This document shows positions 9,387-17,879 of a stretch of 64,000 nt of DNA, piece by piece (positions within the stretch are counted from its first letter, which is position 1; every line of letters begins with the position of its first letter). Source of the stretch: Halobacteriales archaeon QS_1_68_20 (GTDB lineage Archaea; Halobacteriota; Halobacteria; Halobacteriales; PXRE01); assembly GCA_003021085.1 (NCBI GenBank), contig PXRE01000001.1, positions 1-64,000 of the forward strand, in the 5' to 3' direction. The position numbers and the translations under genes were made by a program. The notes under the pieces are model-generated. The model made no database searches. It was given only the letters and a program-made list of their open reading frames with translations, and had not been told where the DNA came from.

Positions 9387-11279
9387 TTACACCGTCGTCT
9401 CGCCGACGACCGGCTCCCGGGAGTCCTGCTTTTTGGCAAACAGTTTCGCCACGTCTCCCTCCGAGAGGTCGACATCGCCGACAACGAACTCGAAGATGGC
9501 CGACCCGTCCGACTGGACGGCGGTGTCCGGGGAAGCACCACGGCCCCTGTCGACGACATCCGGTGACCCGAACTGCACTGTGTCGATGGCGAGTCGTCCG
9601 CCGTCGGCGTCGTAGCCGCTGACCTCGACGGTGTAGGTGCCGAGCGACTCGGAGACGGACATCGACGCTTGCTCGGCCTGCGGGAACGGCAACGCCCGGA
9701 GCGTGACCGGCGGCACGAGCCAGTTCGACCGCCGGGTCGCGGTCATGTACGGAGCGATGCCGTTTCGCTCGTCGATCTTTTCGTTGTCGACCGAACCGTG
9801 GTCGATGCTCCCGTCCAGCGACGTGAACTTGACGTTGTAGTTGGCGTCGAGCATGCTGTAGACGCTCTCGTCGAACCGCATCGGGACGTTGAATACGTAG
9901 CCGGCGGTGTCCTCGCCGTTCGCGGCGGTCGGCGAGACGGTGTCCCAGTCACGCCGGAGCACGGTCTGCTCGCGGTCGCCGTCGCCGTCGACGTCGTAGC
10001 GCGCACGGGCGGCCTTCTGGGAGTGGCCCGCCGTCGGCTTGTCCGTCTCGGGCTGGACCTCGTCGCTGGGGACGTCGCCGCTCGCGGTATCTTCGGTCCG
10101 GGCCGCGTACTCCATGACCTCGTAGACGTCGTCGTCCGGGCCGACGGTGTTCGGATCGTTGGCGTCGGCGTCCGTCAGGCCCGATCCCGGCTTGTCGCCG
10201 CCCATGTCGTTGGTCTCCGCCTCGTCGTGGTAGGGGCTGTACATCTGGTTGCGACGACGGTCGGGTTCGTTGCCGTACCACTCCGAGAGGTCGAGTTCGA
10301 CGTGCGAGATGTGCTTGAGCGTCCCCTGGGCGAACACGCCCGGGTCGCGCTCGCCGACCGACCCGACGTAGGGGAGGTCCGGAACCTCGGACGCGTCGAG
10401 GGTCGGGTTCGGGAACCGCTGACCGCGTTCCAGCGTCACGTCGTCCTCCAGGGGTATGCTGTCGCCGAACCCGGCGATGAAGCCCATCGACAGCGGTGCC
10501 TCGTCGGGGATGTCCTGGCCGTCCTCCAGGAAGTCCTGTTCGTAGTCCAACTCGCGCTCCTGGAACGCCGGGCCGGAGAACCCGACCCGCCGGCCTGGCC
10601 ACTCCTCGGGTTTGGCGAAGATGCCCTCGAAGGTGTTCTCGAACGTGAGGTCGCCGTCGCCGCCCCACAGTGCGTCCTCGACGGCCAGGAGGTTGGCCTC
10701 GTTGTCGCTGGCGAGCAACAGGGCGGCGTCGTACACGTCGGGCGTGACGTCGTCGTTCGTGTCGGCCAGGTCCGTCAGGTTCGCCACGGTGTCGACGACC
10801 GTCTGGGCGTCGTCCGGCGACGCCCCGGCCGGCGGGTTCTCGTCGTAGCGGTCGAAGTACGACGCCGAGTACGCCATCGTGAACAGCACGCCGTCTGGGC
10901 CCCAGGTGAAGTTGTGCTCGATTTCCCGCAGCGCCCGCTTGACCTCCAGGCGCTCGTCCCACGCGGGGGTGCCCGCCGATTCGAGGTCGAGCATCAGGAA
11001 CAGCGAGTTCGACGGCGGGGGCGTGTTGCCCGACGCCGCCGTCGGTTCGTAGGCGTCCCAGGCGTGCTGGCGGTTCTGTCGCTCGGCGGCGCTTATCGGC
11101 GCGTGGTCCTCGGCCGCCACGGTCGGCGTGATGCCGGCTATGGAACCGAGACTCCCGATGGCCCCCGAACCGCCGATTACCAGCGCGGACCGGACGAACT
11201 CCCGCCGGTCGATGCCCCGGTCGTCCCCGTCGCGTTCGTCGTCGGTGCTCCCGTCGTCGTTGTGGACTGGACAGCTCAT
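9387..11279 (-). CDS. Tat-exported DyP-type peroxidase-superfamily protein
   Basis: A 630-residue secreted protein. The N-terminus has a twin-arginine signal (DRREFVRSALVIGGSGAIG) and a hydrophobic stretch to about residue 55. The body resembles heme-dependent DyP peroxidases: a first ferredoxin-like half (NSLFLMLDLES; LFTMAYSASYFDRY), a GTLKHISHVELDLSEWYG segment matching the DyP G-S/T-YL...R...D-L-W block, a candidate proximal heme histidine in AGHSQKAARARYDVD, and the block TVLRRDW...AGYVFNVPM equivalent to DyP ILRRSY...GLLF. The last ~100 residues look like a separate beta domain. I infer an extracytoplasmic peroxidase-like role; the canonical distal Asp motif (GFxDG) is not clear, so catalysis is uncertain. 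Two related small Tat proteins lie immediately upstream on the same strand. Confidence 0.65.
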   Translation of the reverse strand: MSCPVHNDDGSTDDERDGDDRGIDRREFVRSALVIGGSGAIGSLGSIAGITPTVAAEDHAPISAAERQNRQHAWDAYEPTAASGNTPPPSNSLFLMLDLESAGTPAWDERLEVKRALREIEHNFTWGPDGVLFTMAYSASYFDRYDENPPAGASPDDAQTVVDTVANLTDLADTNDDVTPDVYDAALLLASDNEANLLAVEDALWGGDGDLTFENTFEGIFAKPEEWPGRRVGFSGPAFQERELDYEQDFLEDGQDIPDEAPLSMGFIAGFGDSIPLEDDVTLERGQRFPNPTLDASEVPDLPYVGSVGERDPGVFAQGTLKHISHVELDLSEWYGNEPDRRRNQMYSPYHDEAETNDMGGDKPGSGLTDADANDPNTVGPDDDVYEVMEYAARTEDTASGDVPSDEVQPETDKPTAGHSQKAARARYDVDGDGDREQTVLRRDWDTVSPTAANGEDTAGYVFNVPMRFDESVYSMLDANYNVKFTSLDGSIDHGSVDNEKIDERNGIAPYMTATRRSNWLVPPVTLRALPFPQAEQASMSVSESLGTYTVEVSGYDADGGRLAIDTVQFGSPDVVDRGRGASPDTAVQSDGSAIFEFVVGDVDLSEGDVAKLFAKKQDSREPVVGETTV

Positions 11280-11301
11280 ATTTCCGCCTCTCTACGTCCA
11301 A

Positions 11302-11326
11302 TCTATAATGTAACTTGTTTCATTTT
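11302..11326 (-). promoter_or_regulatory. Candidate promoter of the DyP-like gene
   Basis: In the AT-rich strip ahead of the start at 11279 the minus strand reads AATGAAAC (11317-11324) followed by a TATA-like ATTATAG (11302-11308). The same AATGAAAC octamer precedes a TATA-like stretch in front of the next Tat gene (12064-12071), consistent with a shared BRE/TATA arrangement. Confidence 0.4.
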
Positions 11327-11416
11327 AATATTTTGGTGTACTAATAATTTGTAGGACGTCGGCGTTCCCCCGGACGGGGCCGGGGTCAATCGGTTCGTTG
11401 GCGAGCCGTCGAGGGC

Positions 11417-12043
11417 TTACAGTCCGGCGATCACGTTGTCGCCGTCGGTCAGCCAGCCGCCGAACGTGATCTCCTCGCCATAGAGGTCGTACTGGTTGAC
11501 CTCGAGGGGGTTGTCCCGCGACGCGTCGGAGTCGTACACGACGCTGGTTTCGAAGTAGTCGTCGCCCTCGTCGCCGTCGTTCAGGGCGCCGAGCACGTTG
11601 TCTTCGGCGAACGTCTCGAACGGGACCCCCTCGTGGAGGGTGGTCTTGGCGTCGGGATCGTTTTCGGGTTCGAGGACCGTCTTCGAGTACATGTTGCCCG
11701 TGACGCCCTCATTGATCGTCACCTCGTTCCCGTCGACGTCGACCGACGTGATTTCCTCGCTGACCATGTCCATCTCGAAGTACATGTCCGTGGGAACCTC
11801 GCCGATCGGCCCGGGCATGCCCGTGCCCTCCTCGACGAAGACGCGCTCGACCCTGCACTCGACGTAGTCGGTGTCGAACTCGAAGAGGGCTTCGGGGGGA
11901 AACCCGTCGAGCGCGTGTGCACCGTCACCGTACGCCGTCAGTGCACTCGCGCTACCGGTCGCTCCGAGAACGCCCGCGAACCCGGCGAGACCGGTCGTTG
12001 CTCTCCGCAATACAGTTCGTCTATCGTAATCTCCATCAGTCAT
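11417..12043 (-). CDS. Small Tat-exported protein of unknown function (paralog A)
   Basis: A 208-residue secreted protein with a Tat signal (DRRTVLRRATTGLAGFAGVLG) ending near an ASA cleavage region at about residue 35. The mature part is acidic and beta-rich with conserved blocks shared with the broken neighbour at 12377-12984: AHALDGFP, PGPIGEVP, DGNEVTINEGVTGNMYSKT, and QYDLYGEEITFGG. I do not recognise a family. I take the ATG at 12043 because it is followed directly by the Tat signal; an upstream in-frame ATG at 12070 would place it in the promoter (TTATA at 12054-12058). Context suggests co-occurrence with the DyP-like exported protein. Confidence 0.7.
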   Translation of the reverse strand: MTDGDYDRRTVLRRATTGLAGFAGVLGATGSASALTAYGDGAHALDGFPPEALFEFDTDYVECRVERVFVEEGTGMPGPIGEVPTDMYFEMDMVSEEITSVDVDGNEVTINEGVTGNMYSKTVLEPENDPDAKTTLHEGVPFETFAEDNVLGALNDGDEGDDYFETSVVYDSDASRDNPLEVNQYDLYGEEITFGGWLTDGDNVIAGL

Positions 12044-12070
12044 GTGTGACCACTTATACATTCGTTTCAT

Positions 12071-12376
12071 TCAAATTAGTATTTACTTCTCATATATGGG
12101 AATATTTTAAATTATAATCGTATGAAATCTGAGGGACGTCTCGCACGCCGTTCTCCAGGTTGGCCTCCACCGGAAACGCGAGTGGACCGGGGGAGCAACG
12201 GGGGCTAGTCGTGGCAGTCATCGACGACATCTCGTCCCGCCGCCGTCCGGGTGATTCACGCCGGCCACCTCGTGGAGCAGGTCGAAAGAGAAGCGGTGGG
12301 CTACGCCGACGGTCCGGATGTATGCCCGCCGGTCGTGGTCACGACGGTGCGGGTCGCCGTCTCGAACGGGCGTTGT
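12071..12376. other. Intergenic region without recognised gene
   Basis: The first ~60 bp are AT-rich promoter-like sequence for the Tat gene that starts at 12043. The rest is GC-rich with short open frames on both strands but no start, homology or conserved motif that I can support. Confidence 0.4.
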
Positions 12377-12984
12377 TTACCCGTCGACCGTTACGTTGCC
12401 CTTCACCAGCGGTCCGCCGAACGTGATCTCGGACCCGAACAGGTCGTGCTGGTTGACGCCGGCCGTCCTCGTGGCGTCCGGATCGTACTCGACGGCGAGC
12501 GCGAACCGGTCGTCGCCGGTGTCGCCGTCGTTGGCACTGGCCCGGACGTTGTCGACGGCGGTCACCTCGAAGGGGACGTCCTCCTCCAGCACGACGTGGG
12601 TACCTTTGTCCCCGTCCGGGGTGAGCCCGTCTTCGAGTACATGCTCCCCGTCACGCCCTCGTTGAGCGTCACCTCGTTCCCGTCGACGGACGCCGACTCG
12701 ACGCCGTCGCTGAACATCTGCATCCGGAAGTGCAGGTCGAAGGGCACCTCGCCGAGCGGTCCGGGCAGCGGCGTCCCCGCCGGGGCGAACACGCGCTTGA
12801 CCTTGCATTGGACCTGGCTCGTCGTAAACGAGAACTCGGCCCGACTCGGGAAGCCACCGAGCGCGTGGGCGCCGCCGCCGGCCGCGGACGCCGCCGTAGC
12901 ACCCCCGATCCCTGCGACGAGGCCCGCCACTCCGGCAGCGGTCGTTTTCAGGACCGTTCGACGGTCGAAACGAACGTCACTCAT
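12377..12984 (-). pseudogene. Small Tat-exported protein (paralog B), frameshifted
   Basis: Paralog of the gene at 11417-12043. The N-terminal frame (ATG 12982-12984) has a Tat signal (DRRTVLKTTAAGVAGLVAG), AHALGGFP, PGPLGEVP and DGNEVTLNEGVTGSMYSKT; the C-terminal frame continues with LTPDGDKGTHVVLEEDVPFE and QHDLFGSEITFGG. The two frames join after MYSKT at about 12635-12645, where a single missing base explains the shift. Either a recent inactivation or a sequencing error; everything else is intact and as conserved as its neighbour. If intact it would encode about 200 residues. Confidence 0.75.
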
Positions 12985-13114
12985 CAGGCGACACCTGTAT
13001 GTAATAATATGTTAGTCATCATTAATTTTTGGGAGGGCAAGAGCTCACGGCGAGGGGGTCGCCGTATACCAGAAAAGCGACCGCCGAGTTACTTCACGTA
13101 GCGCGGCGGCCGGG

Positions 13115-14452
13115 TTACTCGACGTAGCGGTACTGGCGTTCGCCCATGCGGCCCCAGCCGTCGAAGACGAACTCGCCGGAGGGGGTGGTGAACGATTCGA
13201 CGTCGCTGTCGACGTCGTGGTTGTGGGCGTCGTGGACCTGCTCGTACTCGTCCCAGGACAGGTCGTAGCGCTCCTCGAGCTGTTCCTCGACGTTCAGTTG
13301 GTGGATCTCGTCGCGCCACCCCGGCTGGACGGTCTCGGCGTGGATCTCGGCCTGCGCGCCGCTACCGTAGGAACCGACAAGCAACCGCTCGCCGGTGAGA
13401 TCGGTCCCCGCGTCCAGCGCGGACCGGAGCGCCGAGGCCCGTGCGAGGTGGACGGACGCGGTGTACCAGTTGCCGACCTCCCGGGAGACGTCCAGGGTCG
13501 GGTCGACGGTCCGGGCGTACCAGTCCCGGTAGTGATCGGTCTCGGTCAGGGCGTCGGTGTACTCCTTGATGGCTTCGAGGTACTCCTCCTGGTCGTCGAA
13601 CGCCTCCGGGCGGGGCTGCCGGCCGATCTCGTCGGCCAGGTCGGACTCGATGTCGGTCCCACGGAGGGCGTGGCGGTAGCCCAGCGCGGCGGCCTTCCGG
13701 ACCATCCCCGGGAACGGCGTGTGGAACGGGATGTACGCGAAGTTGTCGGGGTGGGTGTCGCCGCCCGCGGCCTCGAAGTCCTCCATGGCCTCGCGCATGC
13801 GGGCGAGGTACACCTGGACCGAGCGCTTGCCGTCGACGCTGGGGAACTGCTGGTTGGGCTTGAGGAAGTCCGTCTCGTCGGCGCTGCCGTACCCCTGTTC
13901 GGCGGAGAACTCCACGAGGTCGGGGTCCTCGTCGACGAGCATCGTCACGGCGCCGGCGCCCTGTGTCGCCTCGCCGGCGTCACCCCGGGCGTACAGCGCC
14001 GTGTCGGTAGCGATGACCAGCGCCTTCCGGCCGCGGTTCCGTCCGGAGGCGATCCAGTTGTACGCGTCGTTCAGGCTCTGGGTGCCCGCAATGCAGGCGA
14101 ACTTCCGTTCGCCCTTGTTGGCGTGGTGGAAGTCGCTCCCGTAGACCTCCTCCAGGCAACCCGCGACGTACGTCGAGACGGGCTTGGAGTTGTCGAACGC
14201 GCTCTCGGTGGCGACGTCGATGCGGCCGACGTCCTCGGGTTCGAGGTCCTTGCGCTCCATCAACCGCAACGAGGCGTTGGCCGCCATCGTTACGATGTCC
14301 TCGTAGGTGTCCGGGAACGAACTGGCGTGCAACCCCAGCCCCTTCGTGTACTTCTCGGGGTCCTCGCCCTTCTCCGGAGCGAAGGTCCCCGGGAGGTCGA
14401 GTGTGAGGTTGCCCGTCCAGATTTCGATGGCGTCGATTCCGACACTCGTCAT
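13115..14452 (-). CDS. hmgB: Hydroxymethylglutaryl-CoA synthase
   Basis: Condenses acetyl-CoA with acetoacetyl-CoA to HMG-CoA, an early step of the mevalonate route that makes archaeal lipids and carotenoids. The 445-residue product has all three catalytic motifs: Glu in ATESAFDNSKPVS, the nucleophilic Cys in KFACIAGTQS, and His in IPFHTPFP. The archaeal-type enzyme starts MTSVGIDAIEIW; a longer frame extends upstream but this ATG at 14450-14452 begins the conserved sequence. Also called mvaS or mvaB. It is followed downstream by an AT-poor gap and preceded by a DUF2150-type gene on the same strand. Confidence 0.93.
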   Translation of the reverse strand: MTSVGIDAIEIWTGNLTLDLPGTFAPEKGEDPEKYTKGLGLHASSFPDTYEDIVTMAANASLRLMERKDLEPEDVGRIDVATESAFDNSKPVSTYVAGCLEEVYGSDFHHANKGERKFACIAGTQSLNDAYNWIASGRNRGRKALVIATDTALYARGDAGEATQGAGAVTMLVDEDPDLVEFSAEQGYGSADETDFLKPNQQFPSVDGKRSVQVYLARMREAMEDFEAAGGDTHPDNFAYIPFHTPFPGMVRKAAALGYRHALRGTDIESDLADEIGRQPRPEAFDDQEEYLEAIKEYTDALTETDHYRDWYARTVDPTLDVSREVGNWYTASVHLARASALRSALDAGTDLTGERLLVGSYGSGAQAEIHAETVQPGWRDEIHQLNVEEQLEERYDLSWDEYEQVHDAHNHDVDSDVESFTTPSGEFVFDGWGRMGERQYRYVE

Positions 14453-14540
14453 TGCTGGTGAAACGATGTTGGAACACCTATAAGGGTCTGTCGATGGCCG
14501 TTTCGACGCTCGTCGAATGCCGGCCGGCGTCGTCCGGCAG

Positions 14541-15128
14541 TCACTCCTCGTCGTCCTCTTCTTCGACGACCTCGGGGTCCTCCAGGGCACGCTGGAGGCT
14601 GTCGAGGCCGTTGACCCACTCGGCGACGAGGCCGTACTCCAGTTCCTCGGCCACCTCTACGTCCAGGGTCTCCCCAGCGATGATGAGGGTGCCCGCCTGC
14701 GCGCAACAGCCCAGCGCGTTCTCGGGGTCGTCTTCGGCCTCGGCGTCGGCCGCGGCGCGGACGTACTCCGTGGGGGCCGCGTCCTCGGCGGGGCCGTTGG
14801 TGAGAAACTCCTCGGCTGCCACGAACACGGGGACGAGACTGGTCTGGACGCCGTCGATCAGCATCGCCTTCTCCTCGTCCTCGAACTCGACCTCGGCGAG
14901 GACGACCTCGCGGATGTCCGCGAGTTCGTCCATCGCCTCCTCGTCGTCGAGGTCGCCGGACTCGTGGGCCTTGAGGATCTTCGCGACCGCGATGGCCGCG
15001 TCGTCCTGAAGGTTCAACAGCAGGCGCGCCGAGTCCTCGTCCTCGGGGTCGAGTTCCTCGTCGCGTATCCGTTCGAGCCAGTTCTCCCAGCGCTCTTCCG
15101 AGTAGAAGCCACCTGGAGGCGCGCTCAT
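14541..15128 (-). CDS. DUF2150-type haloarchaeal protein
   Basis: A 195-residue very acidic, all-helical soluble protein, beginning [20 protein letters not shown] and ending in a run of Glu/Asp. It has two adjacent cysteines (LGCCAQAGT) and a conserved [18 protein letters not shown] helix. From memory this corresponds to a haloarchaeal conserved family (DUF2150); no function is known. The ATG at 15126-15128 is chosen because conserved sequence begins there rather than at 15173. It lies 88 bp upstream of HMG-CoA synthase on the same strand, so co-transcription is possible. Confidence 0.7.
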   Translation of the reverse strand: MSAPPGGFYSEERWENWLERIRDEELDPEDEDSARLLLNLQDDAAIAVAKILKAHESGDLDDEEAMDELADIREVVLAEVEFEDEEKAMLIDGVQTSLVPVFVAAEEFLTNGPAEDAAPTEYVRAAADAEAEDDPENALGCCAQAGTLIIAGETLDVEVAEELEYGLVAEWVNGLDSLQRALEDPEVVEEEDDEE

Positions 15129-15245
15129 ATCAACAGGCAACGCTGCGCCACTCAAAACCCTTTCTACCCACAACGATTTCCCGGTGTGGTCCAGAAGCTA
15201 CCCGTCCCCGCGAATCCGTCGCGTTCGGTCGGTTTCCGGCGAAAC

Positions 15246-15416
15246 TCAGGTCAGTACGAACCCGAGGCCGAAGGTCAGCGCCAGTCCGACGAGCAGGACG
15301 ACGAGGCCCACGGCGACCTGTCGCGTCGAGAAGGCACTCTGTGGCGCGGTGACCCGCTCGGCGGCGGGAAGATCGGGCGTGACCTCCGGTTCCTCGACGT
15401 GATGATCGTCGGCCAT
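15246..15416 (-). CDS. Small single-span membrane protein
   Basis: A 56-residue protein: a cytoplasmic acidic N-terminus ([20 protein letters not shown]), a short linker and one C-terminal transmembrane helix ([19 protein letters not shown]). A widespread haloarchaeal small-protein type of unknown role. The start at 15414-15416 is the only ATG placing the acidic head before the helix. It is divergent from hisF. Confidence 0.7.
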   Translation of the reverse strand: MADDHHVEEPEVTPDLPAAERVTAPQSAFSTRQVAVGLVVLLVGLALTFGLGFVLT

Positions 15417-15563
15417 GTCCGGCCGTTCGGCGGGTCCGTACTTTGCTGTGTCGATGTCCGGGCACGGCGCAGGGCCGGCAGTCGGTCGACCCGCGGGGTC
15501 CCCTCGCTCGCCGCTATCGTCGGCCTTTTGCCCGCCCCGGGGGTACCCTCCGGTACCGACTGC

Positions 15564-16379
15564 ATGGCGCTCACCAAGCGGATCATCCCCTGCATCGACG
15601 TCGACGTGGACGACGACGGGAACGCCGCGGTCTACACCGGTGTCAACTTCGAGGACCTCCAGTACACCGGCGACCCCGTCGAACTGGCCCGCCGGTACAA
15701 CGATGCCGGCGCCGACGAGTTCGTCTTCCTCGACATCACCGCCTCCGCGGAGGGACGGGAGACCATGCTGGACGTGGTCGAGCGGGTCGCCGACGAGGTG
15801 TTCATCCCGCTGACCGTCGGCGGCGGCATCCGCACGCGCGAAGACGTCAAGGAGACCCTGCGCGCGGGCGCCGACAAGGTGTCGATCAACACCGCCGCCA
15901 TCGAGCGGCCCGAGTTGATCCGCGAGGGTGCAGAGGCGTTCGGCAGCCAGTGCATCGTCATCTCCGTCGACGCCAGGCGCCGGTTCGACGAGGGCGGCGA
16001 GCACTACGTCCAGGTCGACGGCGAGTCCTGCTGGTTCGAGTGCACGATCAAGGGCGGCCGGGAGGGCACCGGCCGCGACGTCGTCGAGTGGGCCGCGGAG
16101 GCCGACCAACGGGGCGCCGGCGAACTGTTCGTCAACTCCATCGACCGCGACGGCACCGAGGACGGCTACGACGTCCCGCTGATGCGGGCCGTCTCCGACG
16201 CAGTGTCGACGCCGGTGATCGCGTCGTCGGGCTGTGGCGGTCCCGAGGACGCCCACGAAGTGCTGACAGAGGGTGGCGCGGACGCGGCGCTGGCGGCCTC
16301 TATCTTCCACTTCGGGGAGTACACCGTTCAGGAAGTGAAGGAGTACCTGGACGAGCGTGGGGTTCCGGTCCGGTTGTGA
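15564..16379 (+). CDS. hisF: Imidazole glycerol phosphate synthase cyclase subunit
   Basis: With HisH it forms imidazole glycerol phosphate and AICAR from PRFAR and glutamine-derived ammonia in histidine synthesis. The 271-residue (beta/alpha)8 barrel shows catalytic Asp11 (IIPCIDVD) and Asp in VISVDARR, the phosphate-binding loops [11 protein letters not shown] and [11 protein letters not shown], and typical C-terminal [14 protein letters not shown]. Length is normal for the family, with a haloarchaeal insertion near residues 135-150. No other his genes are adjacent, as is common in haloarchaea where the pathway is scattered. Confidence 0.95.
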   Translation: MALTKRIIPCIDVDVDDDGNAAVYTGVNFEDLQYTGDPVELARRYNDAGADEFVFLDITASAEGRETMLDVVERVADEVFIPLTVGGGIRTREDVKETLRAGADKVSINTAAIERPELIREGAEAFGSQCIVISVDARRRFDEGGEHYVQVDGESCWFECTIKGGREGTGRDVVEWAAEADQRGAGELFVNSIDRDGTEDGYDVPLMRAVSDAVSTPVIASSGCGGPEDAHEVLTEGGADAALAASIFHFGEYTVQEVKEYLDERGVPVRL

Positions 16380-16487
16380 GGTCCTGACAGAGCTACGATT
16401 CGGTCGGCCGATCCACGTTCCGAACCGCTATTTCTGTCGTATCTGGTTGCGAAACGTTCAATTGGGACGGCTCTCTCCTCCCGTTAA

Positions 16488-17498
16488 ATGAAGTGGCGCT
16501 GTGAGGGATGTGGGAAGCCACACGAGCGGAACGACCCGCCGTGTGACAACTGCGGCCACCACTCCTTCGAGAAGGCGGTCGTCCCGCTGGGTCCGGATGG
16601 CGAGGGTGGGCCGCTGGTGTGGGTCTGCACCGAGTGCGGCCGCGAGCACCCCCGGAACTCGCCGCCATGCAGTCGGTGTGGCAACACGACCCTCGAGAAG
16701 CGCGAGCAGACGGTCGAGGACCCGTTGGACGGCCCGAACACCACAGACGACGAGTCGACCCGCACCGGCGACGGATCTGCCACCGCCGACGGAGCGCCCG
16801 ACGGACCGGGCGGCGACACGACGACGGTCTGGGCCTGTACGGAGTGCGGGCGGGCCCACCCGAGGAACAGTCCGCCCTGTAGCCGGTGTGGGAACATGGA
16901 CCTCGAACGTGAAGTCCGGAAGTTCGACGACGTGGGCGGCGGCGGGGGATGGCTGGACGCCCTCGACCGCAAGTACGCACTCGGGTTCGTGGGGGCATTC
17001 GTCCTGCTGGGCGTCGTGCTCGCGTCGACGTTCGGGTTGCTCGGCCTCGGCGGGCCGCCGTCGGTCGAGGACGTCCCCGGTAGCGCCGAGTCGGTCGAGG
17101 GCCTGTCCTTGTCCGAGGTCGAGGACGAATTCGTCGCGGAACTGGACGAGTACCGGGCCGACGCCGGACTGGACTCCTTCGACCGTCCGGAGTCCCTCCA
17201 GCAGATGGCGACCTACTACAACCAGCGGCGGGTGAAAGCGGACTACGGCGACGGCGATCCGCCGGATCCCAGGACCGTCTACGAGAAGTTCGACTACCGC
17301 TGTGGCGGAACGCTCGCGCTGGACGAGTACCCACCGCCGGCGTTCGACGACGTCTCGGCGTTCGACGACGAGTCCCAGCTCAGCACGGTGCTGGCCCAGC
17401 TAGAGAGCCAGCGACTCGTTGAGGATCACGAGGAAATCGGCGTCGACGTCCACGCCGCACCGGACGGGACGCTGTACGTGGCGGTGTTCGCCTGCTGA
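16488..17498 (+). CDS. Membrane protein with three zinc ribbons and an extracytoplasmic CAP-like domain
   Basis: A 336-residue protein. Three zinc ribbons with repeated CxxC pairs and a recurring HPRNSPPCSRCGN block occupy residues 1-40, about 48-75 and about 115-140; a linker follows, then one transmembrane helix (YALGFVGAFVLLGVVLAST) at about 163-185. The C-terminal part (FVAELDEYRADAGLDSF ... GVDVHAAPDGTLYVAVF) has the pattern of a CAP/SCP (allergen V5) domain, which would lie outside the cell. Function is unknown; the ribbons suggest protein or nucleic-acid binding inside. It ends where rpoL, on the opposite strand, ends. Confidence 0.7.
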   Translation: MKWRCEGCGKPHERNDPPCDNCGHHSFEKAVVPLGPDGEGGPLVWVCTECGREHPRNSPPCSRCGNTTLEKREQTVEDPLDGPNTTDDESTRTGDGSATADGAPDGPGGDTTTVWACTECGRAHPRNSPPCSRCGNMDLEREVRKFDDVGGGGGWLDALDRKYALGFVGAFVLLGVVLASTFGLLGLGGPPSVEDVPGSAESVEGLSLSEVEDEFVAELDEYRADAGLDSFDRPESLQQMATYYNQRRVKADYGDGDPPDPRTVYEKFDYRCGGTLALDEYPPPAFDDVSAFDDESQLSTVLAQLESQRLVEDHEEIGVDVHAAPDGTLYVAVFAC

Positions 17499-17783
17499 TC
17501 AGGCGACGGCCGTGAACGCCTCGCGGAACGCGGACGTCTCGTCCTTGACGGTGCCCGCGGCCGCCTCCAGGGCGTCCAGCGGGTCGGTGCCGTCCTCGGT
17601 CTTGACCGTCAGGATCGGTTCGGTCTGGCCGCCGGACTGCTCGGGGTTCATGTCGTAGGTCGCCGCGGCGACGCCCTCGGTCTCCAGCAGTGCCCCCTTC
17701 AGCACGTTCAGGAAGGTGTGGTCCTCGCCCCCGATCTCGATGACGAGTTCCTCCTCGTCGTTGTCGATGACCCGCAGGTCCAT
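17499..17783 (-). CDS. rpoL: DNA-directed RNA polymerase subunit L
   Basis: The Rpb11/AC19-like subunit that pairs with subunit D in the assembly platform of archaeal RNA polymerase. The 94-residue product shows the dimerisation motif [14 protein letters not shown] and the Y/D-M/HPE element (YDMNPEQ), with normal length. The ATG at 17783 is well placed. It is divergent from the rhomboid gene across 96 bp. Confidence 0.93.
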   Translation of the reverse strand: MDLRVIDNDEEELVIEIGGEDHTFLNVLKGALLETEGVAAATYDMNPEQSGGQTEPILTVKTEDGTDPLDALEAAAGTVKDETSAFREAFTAVA

Positions 17784-17879
17784 GCCAGTCGGTTCGCCGC
17801 GGGCGCGTTTCAACGTTACGAAGGGACCGGGAGGATCCGAAGGGCAAACGATTAACACCCCGCGTTCCAGAGAGCGGAC

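Noticed and set aside
9669-11354. A 561-codon rightward open frame
   Set aside because: Shadow of the DyP-like gene on the other strand; composition is typical of GC-rich antisense frames.
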